A DNA stretch of 64,000 nt from assembly GCA_964036295.1 (NCBI GenBank), contig OZ038463.1, positions 25,035,069 to 25,099,068 on the forward strand, read 5' to 3'. Below, piece after piece: positions 1 to 11,431 of this stretch. The notes below the pieces were generated by a model that saw nothing but the letters and a program-made list of their open reading frames with translations, was not told where the DNA came from and searched no databases. The stretch comes from Plumapathes pennacea (lineage: Eukaryota > Cnidaria > Anthozoa > Antipatharia > Myriopathidae). How positions within the stretch are numbered: the stretch's first letter is position 1; each line of letters begins with the position of its first letter. The position numbers were made by a program, and so were the translations under genes.

Positions 1-339
1 ACAAAAGTGTGACCATCAATTAGGACAAGCGGTAACTTATCCTTTGGAGTGAAGAAAGAATGATTATTTTTACAGATTCTCGGGTAACTCTCTTACCAAG
101 AGACCCGCTGTAAATAAACATTGGTTAGCCATAACCCAAACAGCGTGAAAACAAGGTAAAACACGCACTGCTTGTTTTGGATGAAAGTAGTCTCCATTTC
201 CGCAGCTCGAAGCAATTAAAAATCAAGCGAAACCATTACACAGCGTCCAATTCTAAAAAGCAAATATTGCACAACATAGCAGATGCGCATAACTTAATTA
301 CGAGATTTTGCCTGACCTTTTAATTATTCGTACACTCAC
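1..339 (-). other. intron downstream of the ankyrin exon
   Basis: On the minus strand the ankyrin exon is followed by a consensus splice donor, GAG|GTGAGT, with the GT at 339-338. Positions 339 down to 1 are therefore read as intron. No acceptor or further exon is visible before the window edge, so the 3' part of the gene probably lies outside. Nothing else is recognised here. Confidence 0.6.
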
Positions 340-1892
340 CTCGATTTCCTTCTGAACTGAGGTTGTGGCACTGAGAATGCAGAGATCTGGTGTGAGTTTC
401 TACGGAAACCCATATCACCGGAAGTCAAGTTTTTTCCAAAAATGGACGCGGGTCCAAACGGCTCAGAACAGCGTCTGTTTCGCGCCTGAAATTCAGGAGA
501 ATTTGGTGCGCTGATAGGAAATGTGGTTTTCTTGGTTGGGTTGGGGCTAAAACCAGCTCGGCGAGCCTGGGGTGAAGTGGGAGCACTTCTGGTGTCCGGT
601 GCTGTTTGAGGGTTACTGCGTGAACGCGTCGCCATGCGTTTCCATCTCGGCGGCCAGTAGACTCTTGCACTGCTTGGTCTACTTACTAAGTCGGTTTCTT
701 GCAAGGGCGGCAGATGAGTTAGGTCGTCTTCCTTTCCTTGTTCTTCGTCCTCGGTAAACACGAAATTTGGTAGCCTCGAGCTGTGCGGCCGCCCTAGTCT
801 GCGCTGCAGCAGGGGTTGTCCCACACTGCAAGTGTATTCGGGCTGTAATATTTTCGTCTCGCCTGCGGATAGCACTTCCTCGGAACTGCTCTCGGAAGAC
901 TGAGGGCTTGAAACTCGATCTTGCTCAGCAATTGCGTCACCAAACACATCTTTTTCCGGCGTCACGTTCGCGTTCTCGAGCCTTTGCAGTAACACATTTC
1001 CTCCTGCATTTCGCCAATTTTCATCGCATTCGACGAGTCTGCGCGCTTCTGCTGTTGACTTCTCGCCGTAATTGCTGCTGTTGTGAGAGCCGTCAGGAGA
1101 ACTGCGCGATATTGCCAGAGTTCCTTCCTCATCTGAACTGAACACACGAGCCTCTGTGGGGCTGTGGTCGTTTAGATCTATCCCCGACTCGCCAGAATTT
1201 TCTCCTTTCTCGTCTTTGTTGTTGGTCGTGCTTCTACATAACAGCAGTTTCTCCATGGTCTGATGTCCTAATCGTTTAGCGATGTCGTACGGAGTTTCGT
1301 TATCCAAATCACGAGCATTGAACAGTTCTGGACTAAAATCTTTCCAACTCTTGATCAAACTGTCAGCACATCTGATGTTTCCGCCCGCCGCGGCGGCATG
1401 CAAAAGGGTCCTGCCGGCTTCGGTGCTGGTGTTAGAAGCGATTTTCATGTCCAGCAAAAGTACTCGCGAAATAATGTTTTCATCTCCTAAACAGCAGCCA
1501 ATAAAGAGGGCCGTAAACCACCTCTCTTCCTTGGTTATCTGCTGCATCGGGAGCTTTACTCTGCGGCTCACATTCTCGACTTCGCGGTTGAGTGCTGCGC
1601 AAACAAGTTTTCCCCACCACACAGGTACTTCAAGCTTAATTGGTTTCACACACTGCTTGCTTCTCTGCTGCTCAAATGCTTGTGAGGTAGTGCACCAGTC
1701 TTGCAACTCCGATTCGCCCATGTTAAATGCCTGCAAATTGCTCGGAATCCCAAATTCGAGTTCACAGATTAGCTTCAAATCACTGACGGTCGATTGATCG
1801 TTCAAAGCAATTTTCGCTGTCTCACCGGTCGGTAACTCAATAGCCACTTCCTTCCAGATGACCTCCAGCGTCTTTCCGTCTAAAGTCGTCAT
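340..1892 (-). CDS. ubiquitin-like plus ankyrin-repeat protein, first coding exon (partial)
   Basis: A long minus-strand exon encodes about 518 residues from the ATG at 1892 (first residues MTTLDGKTLEV). The open frame extends further upstream but only to a GTG, so the ATG is preferred. Residues about 9-90 look like a ubiquitin-like fold (VAIELPTGETAKI, then VSDLKLICELEFGIPSNLQ). Residues about 122-219 contain ankyrin repeats, with RTLLHAAAAGGNIRCADSLI and a second NETPYDIAKRLGH unit. The remainder is Ser/Arg-rich and low-complexity, probably disordered. The order ubiquitin-like then ankyrin recalls vertebrate ANKUB1, but identity is too low by eye to use the symbol. The frame meets a TGA at 338-336 only by reading through a perfect donor (GTGAGT), so the real gene continues outside the window. 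No signal peptide or membrane segment is seen; a cytoplasmic or nuclear scaffold is plausible. Confidence 0.75.
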
Positions 1893-2511
1893 TTTTTTTT
1901 CACTCCGTGTTTTCCCTCTTCGTGAAGCTTCTTGTTTTTCTTCTGATCCGCAGGTCGAAGCGTATCTTTTTATTTCCACCGGCTTGTTGACACAAATCTC
2001 GATTGATTGTCCTGGTGTTGATTGAAGTGCGGCGATATAGTGACCGTTTTCCGGCGATCAACGATCACTGACGTCATTAAGATTTTGTACACAAAGCGTT
2101 GCACAGTAATTGTTTTTCTAGTGCTAAGTTACACTGCTAACTTTTTCTCAGGACGTGATGTTTGCAGAGTTCTACCGGATGAGCTCACATGTTGACTTTT
2201 GCAGAGTTTAGGTGTTAGCTGAGTAAAATAATTGCATATTGGAAAGTGGCGTTGAAGTGGCTGAGAACCAAGCTGATTTCCGGTAGCAAATGCCCATGTT
2301 GTGAAATGAAACCAGACTGTTTTAAACAGTGGATTAAAACCACTGTTCCACTGACCCATGATCCAGTCAGTGTTACTGTGAACACAGACCGAGTGCCGCC
2401 TGCTAATCACCTTAACAATTTACATTACACTTGACTTGTAAAGCTGTAGATTGTTTGCTCTTGTTCTCTGCAGCTGAAGCCCATGCTATAGACGCCTTAA
2501 AACTCACAAGG
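1893..2511. promoter_or_regulatory. upstream region of the ankyrin gene with a CRE/ATF palindrome
   Basis: This stretch lies 5' of the ankyrin gene and holds no convincing exon. A perfect TGACGTCA palindrome (the ATF/CREB consensus) is at 2069-2076, 177 bp upstream of the ATG. The rest shows no recognisable gene. Confidence 0.4.
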
Positions 2512-3217
2512 GTATTCCAATAAGGTTCGCGCGCCCCTTTTGGGAAAAAATCATTGTAGCGTTACAATTTTAAACGTACATACACGTAATATATATCGTT
2601 GTAAAGGTCTTTGATGGCAGATTATAGATCTTGTGTTACCATTTTCAGGCACATCGACGGTGAAGTACGATTGAGCTCATTTTGAAACTTGATTGTTTGG
2701 GAAATGGGCAACAAAACTTCTGTCGGTTTTATTCAACTAAAACAGCTTTTTTCTGCTACTCAATGAGAAGTTGACTAAAATACATTGTCAGCGAATTTTG
2801 ATCCGTTTTGTTTTAAGGATTTCATTCTCAGTTAAAGTGGAGGGAGCGTTTCAGGACCTGTTTTTCGTACAAACTATTTAATAAAGAATGAACGAAGCAA
2901 AAAATCGAAAATCGTTAACATTGTATTGGAGAAGAATGTGTTGTCTACAGCTCACAAAAATTTGAGCAATATTGATTAAAACGCTCGAAAGTTTTGTTTC
3001 CCGAAAGACCTGATATTTCGCGAAAATCTTTGATCGATCTGATCTAAATCGCACTCTACCTTTAACGTGTATAAAAAATGTAATACTAGATCAGATCTTC
3101 AGTCCCAGATCTTTGCAACGATATATTGTACGTGTATATATCTTAAATAGCAACGCTACAATGACTTTTTTTTTTTTTGATAATAATTTTGAGGAGCGCG
3201 CGAACAATTATTGAATC
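2512..3217. mobile_element. non-autonomous DNA transposon (MITE) with long imperfect inverted ends
   Basis: The two ends form inverted repeats of about 120 bp. The left end reads ATTCCAATAAGGTTCGCGCG and the complement of the right end reads ATTCAATAATTGTTCGCGCG. Inside them CATTGTAGCG, CGTTGTAAAGGTCT and TTATAGATCT each find a near match in the other arm. The internal 450 bp is non-coding. I could not define the target-site duplication, so the superfamily is unknown. Confidence 0.7.
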
Positions 3218-3581
3218 CTTAATATGCAGTCTGCCATACCAACATATCTTGGGTTACGCAAGATATTTGTCTTAACGTAATTCGAAGACGTTAATGTTTC
3301 ATTCGCGGTACCTGTTATTTTTCAAGGGCTTTAACTCGAAGTTGTTATATATGTTCTGTAATTGCTCGAGTTAAGCCCCCATCGCTGAATAAACGGACAG
3401 GTAAAGAATGCCTGCTGTTTTGAAGTATATTAAACTTCAAAAACCTCAAAAAATACTTACAAACTAAGTCGTTGTCTGAGACAAACATTACTGCACAGCT
3501 GAAGATAGACATACTTGCTCTTGCATTGCATATTTCCCTTAAAGTTTTGCTCTGACGGGCATATGTCGAGATTTTCCTCTC
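3218..3581. other. intergenic, no gene seen
   Basis: AT-rich sequence without an open frame of interest, splice-bounded exon or recognisable repeat. Confidence 0.4.
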
Positions 3582-3857
3582 TTAAGGCCGATTTTCACTA
3601 GTGAAGTAAGCGGAGACGGAGAAGGAGACGGAGACGTAAGACACTTGCGCGTGTGAAAATTAGCGAACGGAGATGAACGTAACCGAAGTAAGCGGAGACG
3701 GAGACGCAAGAAAAAGAAAACCTTCCGTTCTGCTTCCTTCACCGCTTCCTTCTCCGCTTCCGTCTCCGTTCGCTAATTTTCACACGCGCGCAAGTGTCTT
3801 ACGTCTCCGTCTCCTTCTCCGCCTCCGCTTACTTCACAAGTGAAAATCGGCCTTTAA
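3582..3857. mobile_element. 276-bp near-perfect palindromic MITE with TTAA duplication
   Basis: Almost the whole element folds into one hairpin. The left arm GGCCGATTTTCACTAGTGAA pairs with TTCACAAGTGAAAATCGGCC at the right end, and GGAGACGGAGAAGGAGACGG pairs with its complement. TTAA flanks both sides (3582-3585 and 3854-3857), the signature of piggyBac- or Kolobok-mobilised elements. The arms are strongly purine/pyrimidine biased. No coding potential. Confidence 0.85.
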
Positions 3858-5362
3858 AGGATATAATCAGAGGTGATATAAATATCTTTCTCAGCAAAGA
3901 TTGGTTTTGTATCAAAAATGCCGTTGTTTCCCTAGAGTTTCATTGAGGTTGTGCACTGACGGTTGCATGGTCTTGCTGAACGAACATCTTATTTTTTCGC
4001 TCTTAATTTCGGTTTAAGGCCGACTGCCTCTTCGAAAAATTACAAGTCAGTTCATGTCTTTGGATTATACACTTATTTTATACACACATGCCGAAATTTT
4101 ACTTGATCGAATGGAAGATAACCGAAAAAAGTGACTCCAGAAACAAATTACAGAAAACAAGACGTTTGCAATTTTATTGAAACTCCATTTCATTTGACAG
4201 TTGCCGAGAAGTTATAAAAAGCATTGATCTTTATTAATATTTACATTTCGTGAGAAGATTGTTTCTTCTCGGTCGCCGACGGCAAACAAAGTCTCAAACA
4301 AAAATATACCAGCAAAAATTTTCACTGAGTGCGATTTTGTCTAAAAAGTGCCGTCCATTGTTTCTTAAAGTTTTATGGCAATCGCACAAAACCCAAAAAA
4401 GTTATGATCCAAAGTTTTTCATGAACGAGTGCGCGCGATGAAACTCCGGAGTTACTTAAAAACGAGTACCTTAGTACTATCGGACGAGCGTCGCTGCAAT
4501 CGATGCTCTACTAATAGACTGAGGGACCGTCATCGGTCATTTGGTAAATGTTTTACTGTATTGCCTTGTTCAATTCAGAGATCAGTTGAGACAATAGAGA
4601 TCCAGTGGCATAAATACAAACATATAAATGTAATATATAAAACAAATCGAGTTGAATCACGTCATGAAAACCCGGCTTCCGATTTTAACGTCCCTACAAG
4701 GACTGCCCCAATAAAGCCATATAGCTCCACCACGAAAATAAAAACAACAAATACTCATAGCACCCAAAAATACTCTCAATCCCAACAATGGGATTAAATC
4801 CAAAACGAAGGAAGGGAGGGAATGATATTAAAATCAAGGAAAGAGAACAAAATGAAAGCCTCGTAGTAGATCTTTCGAACTGATTCGTGGTGAACTAACA
4901 ATAGCTGGTCACACACGCTCCAGTACCTGTTGTACACGATCATAGAGCATCACGGTCTAAGCAAGTCTGAAGCGGAACGGGTGGTTAAGTACCAGTTCAT
5001 GCTACAGCTGCTCTTCAAAACAACCGCCCGATCGGCTCATCACTGCGAAAAAGAACAAAGAAATAGTTCAGATTGCAGAAGTATGGCACACAAATAGACA
5101 ACGGCAAAGGGAAGCACTGCCGCCCGGAGGTAGGCTGTAATGCTCTGGTCATTATGCAAAGCGGCTTTCAAAAATATTCTTACGTGTCAAAGCACGATAG
5201 ATCTCAGCCGGTGCCAGTTCAGTTAAAAAGTGGGGAGGATTGATTCGGGGAGGGCAATGGAGGTTTGATAAACTTCAACCAAGTCGGCTCTGTTGGGAAA
5301 ATGATTTTTATTCACACGTTAATATTGTTGTCTTTAGGACCAACGATAGAGCTCTGGTGACC
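3858..5362. other. intergenic region upstream of the collagen-lectin gene
   Basis: No gene is recognised. An uninterrupted plus-strand frame of about 60 codons at roughly 4893-5070 (containing IIEHHGLSKSEAERVVKYQF) looks amphipathic and protein-like but matches no family I know. It may be a transposon relic. Confidence 0.35.
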
Positions 5363-8250
5363 ATGATGGCCGCTTTTGTATTGTTCGCTGTTCTACTGGA
5401 ATCAAAGGTAACTTTTTTATATCTATGTTCTATGTATTATCAATATATCGGAAAAAATGCATCCAGGTATACTACATGTGTTAATATAAATTATAATTAT
5501 TATATTGTACATGTGTCCGCGTTTATACGTTGTCACTTTCTTTTCAACGACGTCCAACCTTGAAAGATATATATCTATTTACAAAAAACAATTTTTCTAG
5601 AGAGGCTGTCAACTAATTGATTTCCTTGCTACGGCGCTGTTTCATCAAGCTAGCAAAAAGAAAAGAATAAGGGACCTCTCGCACTGGACTCTTTAGTTGA
5701 CAATAGCTAAGCATCCAGAGAAATTACGACGGCTTCTTCGAAGCCGGTTTGGTAGCAGCCTACTATACGACATGTTTGTCGGCGACAAAGTGCCGTTTGC
5801 ACTTGATAAGTTGTTAGTGTCTTCAGTTATTGCTGTTAAAGTCACAAGTGCGATCGGAGCCTAACTCGTAAACAAAAAGAACTTATATATTTTGCCTACA
5901 AAACGAGTGTAAGAACGATATTTAGAGATGTAACGTTTTTAACAACTGTTGTCTCGCTGTTAGTCGTGCTTCCTATCAAGTAAGGGTTTCTATTATTTGA
6001 TCAACTTAAAGATGGAACGCACTATAAAAGGCCTACACGGAGATCTTTCCAAGGGAGATTTTGATTTTAGGCTCGATTAAACAAAATGGTTCCGCTTATA
6101 AAGCAATGATGCGCAGTCTTTGTGAGTTTTCCGGGCAAAAACATACAACAATGATCAGAAATCAAATATAGTCGATCTCCTCCCTAAGTTATCTGTTCGG
6201 TTGAGCCCGAATTAAATCAATATTTGACTGACTGAACCGTGAAATATTTTGTATTTTGTAATTGAAATATATTTTGTTCGGAATTACTCACAAAAAAAAT
6301 TGGTGCTCTCAAGGGAGTATAGTAAGAAAGACCCTGTTTACAGGTCGTTACATCGCGACAAGAAACAATAAATGTATTCTTAGGTCGGTCAAAACCGAGG
6401 TGACTGGAGAGAATGGCGCGCGATGTAAAACCTAAGCTACCACGCTGAAGCTGTTGTCACTACCTTATGCTGACAAACGCAAGATGAAAACGCGCAATTT
6501 GCGCTTTGTAAACGTAAATCTTGCTGTATAAAAGTATAAAATCAAATGTTCAGTCACAGTTCTATTCGTTACACATACTGTTCACCACGTGACGGAGCCT
6601 CTTCATTATTTTTGAGAAATACAATAGAAACAACACCAAAAATTGAAGTGCAAAGTTTTATGTTCATGCCAAGTGAAGTGTCAGGAAAACGAAAAAGAAT
6701 CATTCCCTTGGTTCATCTCAAACCTCTTAAATACCACATTTTCCTTATTGTTTGATACATCAGAGTAATTTAATTTGATCATTTCTTGGTAGCCCGGACT
6801 CCTGCCGGTAGTGACAGTTCGGTAAAAGCTCGGGACATTTCCGTGCGGCAGTGGAGAGGCCCTTGGGTCCGGCTAAACCTTTAATTGATTTTTCGCTCTC
6901 ACCAGGTTGTCGTGGGGTTCCTCTCGCAAGATCTGTGGCCAAACATCGGAGATTTCGTCAGTCAAGAGTTGCTGGACGAAATTCATCTTGATAACGACTT
7001 GTTGGACCAGAAGCTGTCCCTAGGACTCTTCATTCGCGGCGTCGAAGGGCCAAGTGGACCCTCAGGGCCAAAAGGTCCCCCCGGGACATCAGGACCAATG
7101 GGTCCTCCAGGGGCTTCTGGACACAGGGGATACCCTGGGCGGCCAGGCCCTACTGGCGCGCCGGGACCAGCGGGGCAGCTTGGTGTCGCTGGGGCAACTG
7201 GGTTTAAAGGATTCTCAGGACCTAAAGGACTGCCCGGCCAGGTCGGCATGCCTGGTTATCCAGGGCCTTCTTATGCTGTGCACGTGGTAAGTTCGGTCAT
7301 GCAGCAAGTTTTGTGCTATTTTGCATCAATTGGTAACGTGCCCTACGCATCCTTACATCATCTTGGGCTTACCGAATGAAAAGAGAAGGTTTTGTTATGT
7401 AGAAAGTATGAGGCCTGCCTCATTGAACCTCCAAACTGATTGAATTTCGTTCGTTCGTTAAATTTTGCCTGAAGTGGAGTCGAGCAGACCAAACAAACGT
7501 TTAGAATATGTATGATGAAATCGATAAAGGTCGATGAGTGAAAGCTGGACGCCGTTAAGATTTTGGGCTGACGTTTCGACCGTCAACAAGACTTGCTCGG
7601 ACGACAGGCAACCACCATCATTGTAAATTATTTACTTTTATTCACAGAATGTCACCGTCGTTTGCGAGGGTAACCGCGCCTGGCTGCAGTGTGATCCTGG
7701 ACACCACGTGAAAATCACACAGGCCTTCTGGGGCAGGGATGACTTCCAGACATGCGCAAACCACCCATCCCCCAACATGACCTCCTATCAGCTGGCTGCT
7801 GATGTCGACTCCGACCACGTGGTGAGGAAGCTGCGAGAGCGCTGCACGAGCCAACACCGGTGCGAGGCTCAGGCCGAGCGAAGCCTCTTCCTGGACCAGA
7901 ATGCACCGCAAGTGTCTAAATACCTCAGAGTTTGGCACGAATGTATTCCTGGCCAGATGGACATGTTAAAATACGTAAAAAGATCTAGAAGGTCCAGCGG
8001 CCTGACGAAGAGAGAATTCTACGTACCACTGAATGAGTCGGACCCAGGACAACTTTTGACACGTTCGGGTGGTCTGGGGCTAAATGAGAATTCAGCCTTG
8101 AAGGTCAGCGGCTTCGCTGAATTGGACAAGAGCAACCAGCAAATGAGCACGCCTAAGTTTCCTCAGAAACGGGAAGGCGGAAGTGACGACATGGTCGCCT
8201 TGGAAACCATCTTGGGTGAACTCTTGGACAGAAGGCCTGTGAAAAAATAG
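5363..8250 (+). CDS. secreted collagen-SUEL-lectin protein (three exons)
   Basis: The model joins 5363-5407, 6906-7286 and 7648-8250. All junctions are phase 0 with GT/AG borders (AAG|GTAACT, CACCAG|GTT, GTG|GTAAGT, TTCACAG|AAT), giving 342 residues. Residues 1-15 plus the start of exon 2 are hydrophobic ([12 protein letters not shown]) and serve as the presumed signal peptide. Residues 60-137 are 26 uninterrupted Gly-X-Y triplets, a short collagen rod. Residues 143-242 resemble a SUEL/galactose-binding lectin domain ([33 protein letters not shown]). The usual FGDPC motif is degenerate (LDQNAP), so sugar binding may be altered and a disulphide is probably lost. After the lectin come basic sites KRSRR (253-257) and TKR (262-264), likely proprotein convertase targets, then an acidic tail ending in a TAG stop. 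It probably acts in extracellular matrix or mucus. The 1.5-kb first intron holds nothing recognised. Exon 1 is the least certain part. Confidence 0.75.
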
Positions 8251-8413
8251 CCAAATCTTTTTTATCAGATAAACTTGTTTCTCTAAAATATGGAGTGTTG
8301 AAAGAAAATTACAGTTTATATTCCAAAATCAAATTTGAGAAGTTGCAGATGACGACAACTTATGGACAGCAAATTAGAGAGTAATTAATCAGACAACACA
8401 ACCGACTTCGCCA

Positions 8414-8423
8414 AATAAATAAA
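8414..8423 (+). terminator. polyadenylation signal of the collagen-lectin gene
   Basis: Two overlapping AATAAA hexamers lie about 165 bp after the stop codon, a normal distance for a short 3' UTR. Confidence 0.5.
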
Positions 8424-9318
8424 ATCACCATACCTTTATTAAAACAGGGTTACTCTTTCAGTATTTCTATCACTAGAGGCTCTGCGTAGTATGCTGTATC
8501 TATGTGATAGTACCAACAACAACAACCACAACAACAACAAAAGCAACAGTTTATTCGTATCTTTACATTTACAAGATATAATTCATTATATAATTATGAC
8601 AAAAAAAAAAAAAAAAGAAAAAAAAGAAAAAAAGAGAGATACTGGCAGTCTGAAAATAGTATAAAATAATCAAGTCAGACTGCCACTAGTTAATCTGAAA
8701 TGTTTTGATGTCGGACCGCCCATATACCTGCCCGTATAATATATATTTTAGAGCGTTTTGCGATACACCTTTACGTGACACTGAGCCACAAGTGAGGTGA
8801 TCAGCGGTTTAAATAGATGTATGACTTGTTCAACTGGCAAAATAAATAAAAGACTAGTAAAAACGAGCGTTGATTTGAAAGGGGAGAGGTTTCCAGGTTT
8901 CCAGGATTGACCGGAAATTCATCTTGGATTTCAAAAATCGCATATTACTGCATATGAGACAGATCCCCTCCCCAGCCTTCGTCCGCTCATAACCTGCTCA
9001 TGTGTGGCTATGTGCACTGGTACAAGAAGATTGTGTGTCTAAGATATCTGGGAAACGTATAGCGAAGACAATTTTCGCGATGTCTTGGCTGAAGTGCTAA
9101 CCATTTTAAACGAAAATTCTTTCCGAGTGAGTATTGATAACAGACGCGACTTTCCTGCGGAAAACTAACCCTAAAACAACTTGAAAGGAGCTTTTAAAAA
9201 CGCAGTCAAAGTTCTCATAAGCAACCACCTCGCGGAAATTCGAAAAAGTGGTCGTAACTGTTAGAGTTTGTCGTCGACGATAGCGGATGAAGATAGGGCG
9301 GATAGATTCGACTGTATA
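8424..9318. other. intergenic with simple repeats
   Basis: Contains a CAA-rich microsatellite near 8515-8545 and an A-rich tract near 8601-8635. No gene is seen. Confidence 0.5.
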
Positions 9319-9690
9319 GTGATTCAGTTTCAGCACAGCAATATTTGAAGAACTTCAGCTCTGTTAGAAAACAGGACCGTAAGTAACTTTTTTGGAATTT
9401 AATGGGCTGTTTCTCCCAAGAAAATGAATCAGCACCCCCCTGACCTTAACTACAGTGTTGTTCATCTACTATATAGAACACAGCACAAGGTGATTCAGTT
9501 TCAGCACAGCAATTTGAAGAACTTCAGCTCTGTTAGAAAACAGGGCCGTAAGTAATTTTTTCGGAATTTGATTGTCTATTTTTCCCGGGAAACGAATCAG
9601 CACCCCCCTGATCTTAACTACAGTGTTGTACATCTACTGTAGAACACAGCACAAGGTGATTCAGTTTCAGCACAGCATTTTGAAGAACGG
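9319..9690. repeat. tandem duplication of a 166-171-bp unit, 2.2 copies
   Basis: Unit 1 (9319-9489) and unit 2 (9490-9655) share GTGATTCAGTTTCAGCACAG, the segment AACTTCAGCTCTGTTAGAAA and a CAGCACCCCCCTGA block. A third copy stops after about 35 bp (9656-9690). The units differ by scattered substitutions and small indels. Non-coding. Confidence 0.9.
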
Positions 9691-10134
9691 CTTCTTGTAA
9701 AACAAAACAAAATGGCATACGAACTTGATTTTTGGCCATTTTTGTCAGAAATAAAATAACTATTTGGGAGTTGGCTATTAAACTTGTGTTTGATACACAC
9801 CAAGACATGTTTCGCGTAGAGAAGGGTCAAAGTTCGGCCGAGATACAGAAAAATAGGTCCACGTTAATCACAGCTTTACATAATATTCGTTAAGTCGGGG
9901 TTTTCACTACTATGAAGCACCGCCCAGAGGAAACCTCAAGAACGCAAACATTCAAGGATAATACCACGTGCACTGAAATGCTCAACGAATGACAGAAGTT
10001 TCGGGTAAGTTGCTATCGTACACGAAAAGAAAAGAACAAATTTGCCAACTACTCAAGCACAAAAATGGCATATCAGTTGTCTTACGCTTGAGACACTAGC
10101 TTCTCTAAATAGCCACGTCAGGAAAATTCAGCGC
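9691..10134. other. intergenic, no gene seen
   Basis: No open frame or repeat boundary of note. Scattered GGCCGAGATA-like words recur at about 9836, 10352 and 10425 and may be remnants of an old repeat. Confidence 0.4.
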
Positions 10135-10342
10135 TTAACCCTGTCATTCCCAATAGTGATCCACTTTAATTTTCTCCTTCAGTTTCTAACCAGAAACATG
10201 ATACAGTAGGGAGAACTTGGCTTTTGATACCTTGCTAAGATGAAAGCTGATTAAACTATTAATTCTCACTACATTACTAATACATTTTACTCTTAAAAGG
10301 TTGGGAGAACCTACATTTTGAGCTTGGGAGCTAAAGGGTTAA
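10135..10342. mobile_element. TTAA-flanked MITE of the CCCTKTCACTCCCAAG family, copy 1
   Basis: The element is bounded by TTAA (10135-10138 and 10339-10342). The left end reads CCCTGTCATTCCCAATAG and the right end TTGGGAGCTAAAGGG, an imperfect inverted pair. Internal words GAGAACTTGGCTTTTGATAC and ATTAATTCTCACTACATT recur in the three other copies in this window. It has no coding capacity. Confidence 0.85.
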
Positions 10343-11265
10343 AATGGTCGAATTTCGGCCGATAACATAAATCCATCCAACGCAACGTGTTTTATCATTA
10401 TCTCTGAATAAAATGGTGTAATAGTGGCCGAGATATCGATAAAATACGACCGCCACATGAAACACTTTCAAGAGCACCTACAAAATGGACAATCAACGTG
10501 ATATAGGGTGCTATCGTAGAAGAATAAAAGCGCGAATTTGATATAATTACCCAATTGAAAAAAATTGAACTCCCGCACAGCGTTTTCGTTGCAGTGAGAT
10601 ATTATACTTTCACCGTCATTACGTAGGCTAGTATAAATTCTACAACATACGGCTATTTTGGCGGTTATGGCCCATAAACTGGTAATATTTCGGACAAGTT
10701 ACTACCACAATTCGCAATCTCCCTAGAAAGTTTCACACAGACTCAACGGAACTCATTCAAAGGCTGAAGTTGGTGTTCTTCCCATATAGTGCTACCCTGG
10801 GTTACAGAGGTATCTCGCTCTCGGAAGCTCCGTAATACAGCGCCGGCCACAAGAAATGTGTACACAAAAGATAAGTGGCAGACATGTGGGCTTTTAAACA
10901 TACTTTTATTAACTTAAGATCTAATGCCTACATTGAATCTATTGTTGCAAGGTTACTTTTTGGGTTGACTACAGGCAAGGGTGAGGTGGGGCCACTTCTG
11001 AAAGATGACAATGAGTACAAAAAACACGGTAGCTGCGCAGAAGAGTCTGGTAACTAGTCAAAGGCTAGCCTGAAATGTCAGCTGTCTCCTCGACCTTGAA
11101 CCAAAGCCCAGGGCAGATTGAGGGCCGACGAGATGACTGACATTTCAGGCTAGTCAAAGGCTTGCTCCATGATTAGTTCCCCTACAAAGGTGTCTTCTGG
11201 ACATGTTTGCACATGCTGTGATCACCACCAACCTGTATGTTGTGATGTTTGATCACCTGCAATGT
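10343..11265. other. intergenic, with a small inverted repeat
   Basis: No gene is recognised. A short inverted repeat around 11060-11157 places AAAGGCTAGCCTGAAATGTC opposite GACATTTCAGGCTAGTCAAA, compatible with a decayed foldback element. Confidence 0.45.
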
Positions 11266-11431
11266 CACTCCCAAGAGTGACCAACTTCAATTTTCTCCAT
11301 CAGCTTCTCATTGGAAAGATATCATACAGTAAGAAGAACTTGGTATTGATAGTTTGCTGAGAAGAAATCGATTAAACTATCAATTCTCATTGCATTTTAG
11401 AGAAACTGCATTTTGAGCTTGGGAGGGAAAG
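11266..11431. mobile_element. CCCTKTCACTCCCAAG-family MITE, copy 2
   Basis: Begins TGTCACTCCCAAGAGTGACC and ends GCTTGGGAGGGAAAGGGTC. The internal AAGAACTTGGTATTGATAG and ATCAATTCTCATTGCATTT match copy 1. The flanking TTAA sites have decayed. Confidence 0.75.

Noticed and set aside
1893-1979. N-terminal extension of the ankyrin frame
   Set aside because: It has no ATG, only a GTG, so the start at 1892 is preferred.
6983-7249. Pro/Gly-rich frame on the minus strand opposite the collagen exon
   Set aside because: It is the antisense shadow of the Gly-X-Y repeats; the plus-strand frame has matching splice sites and a lectin continuation.
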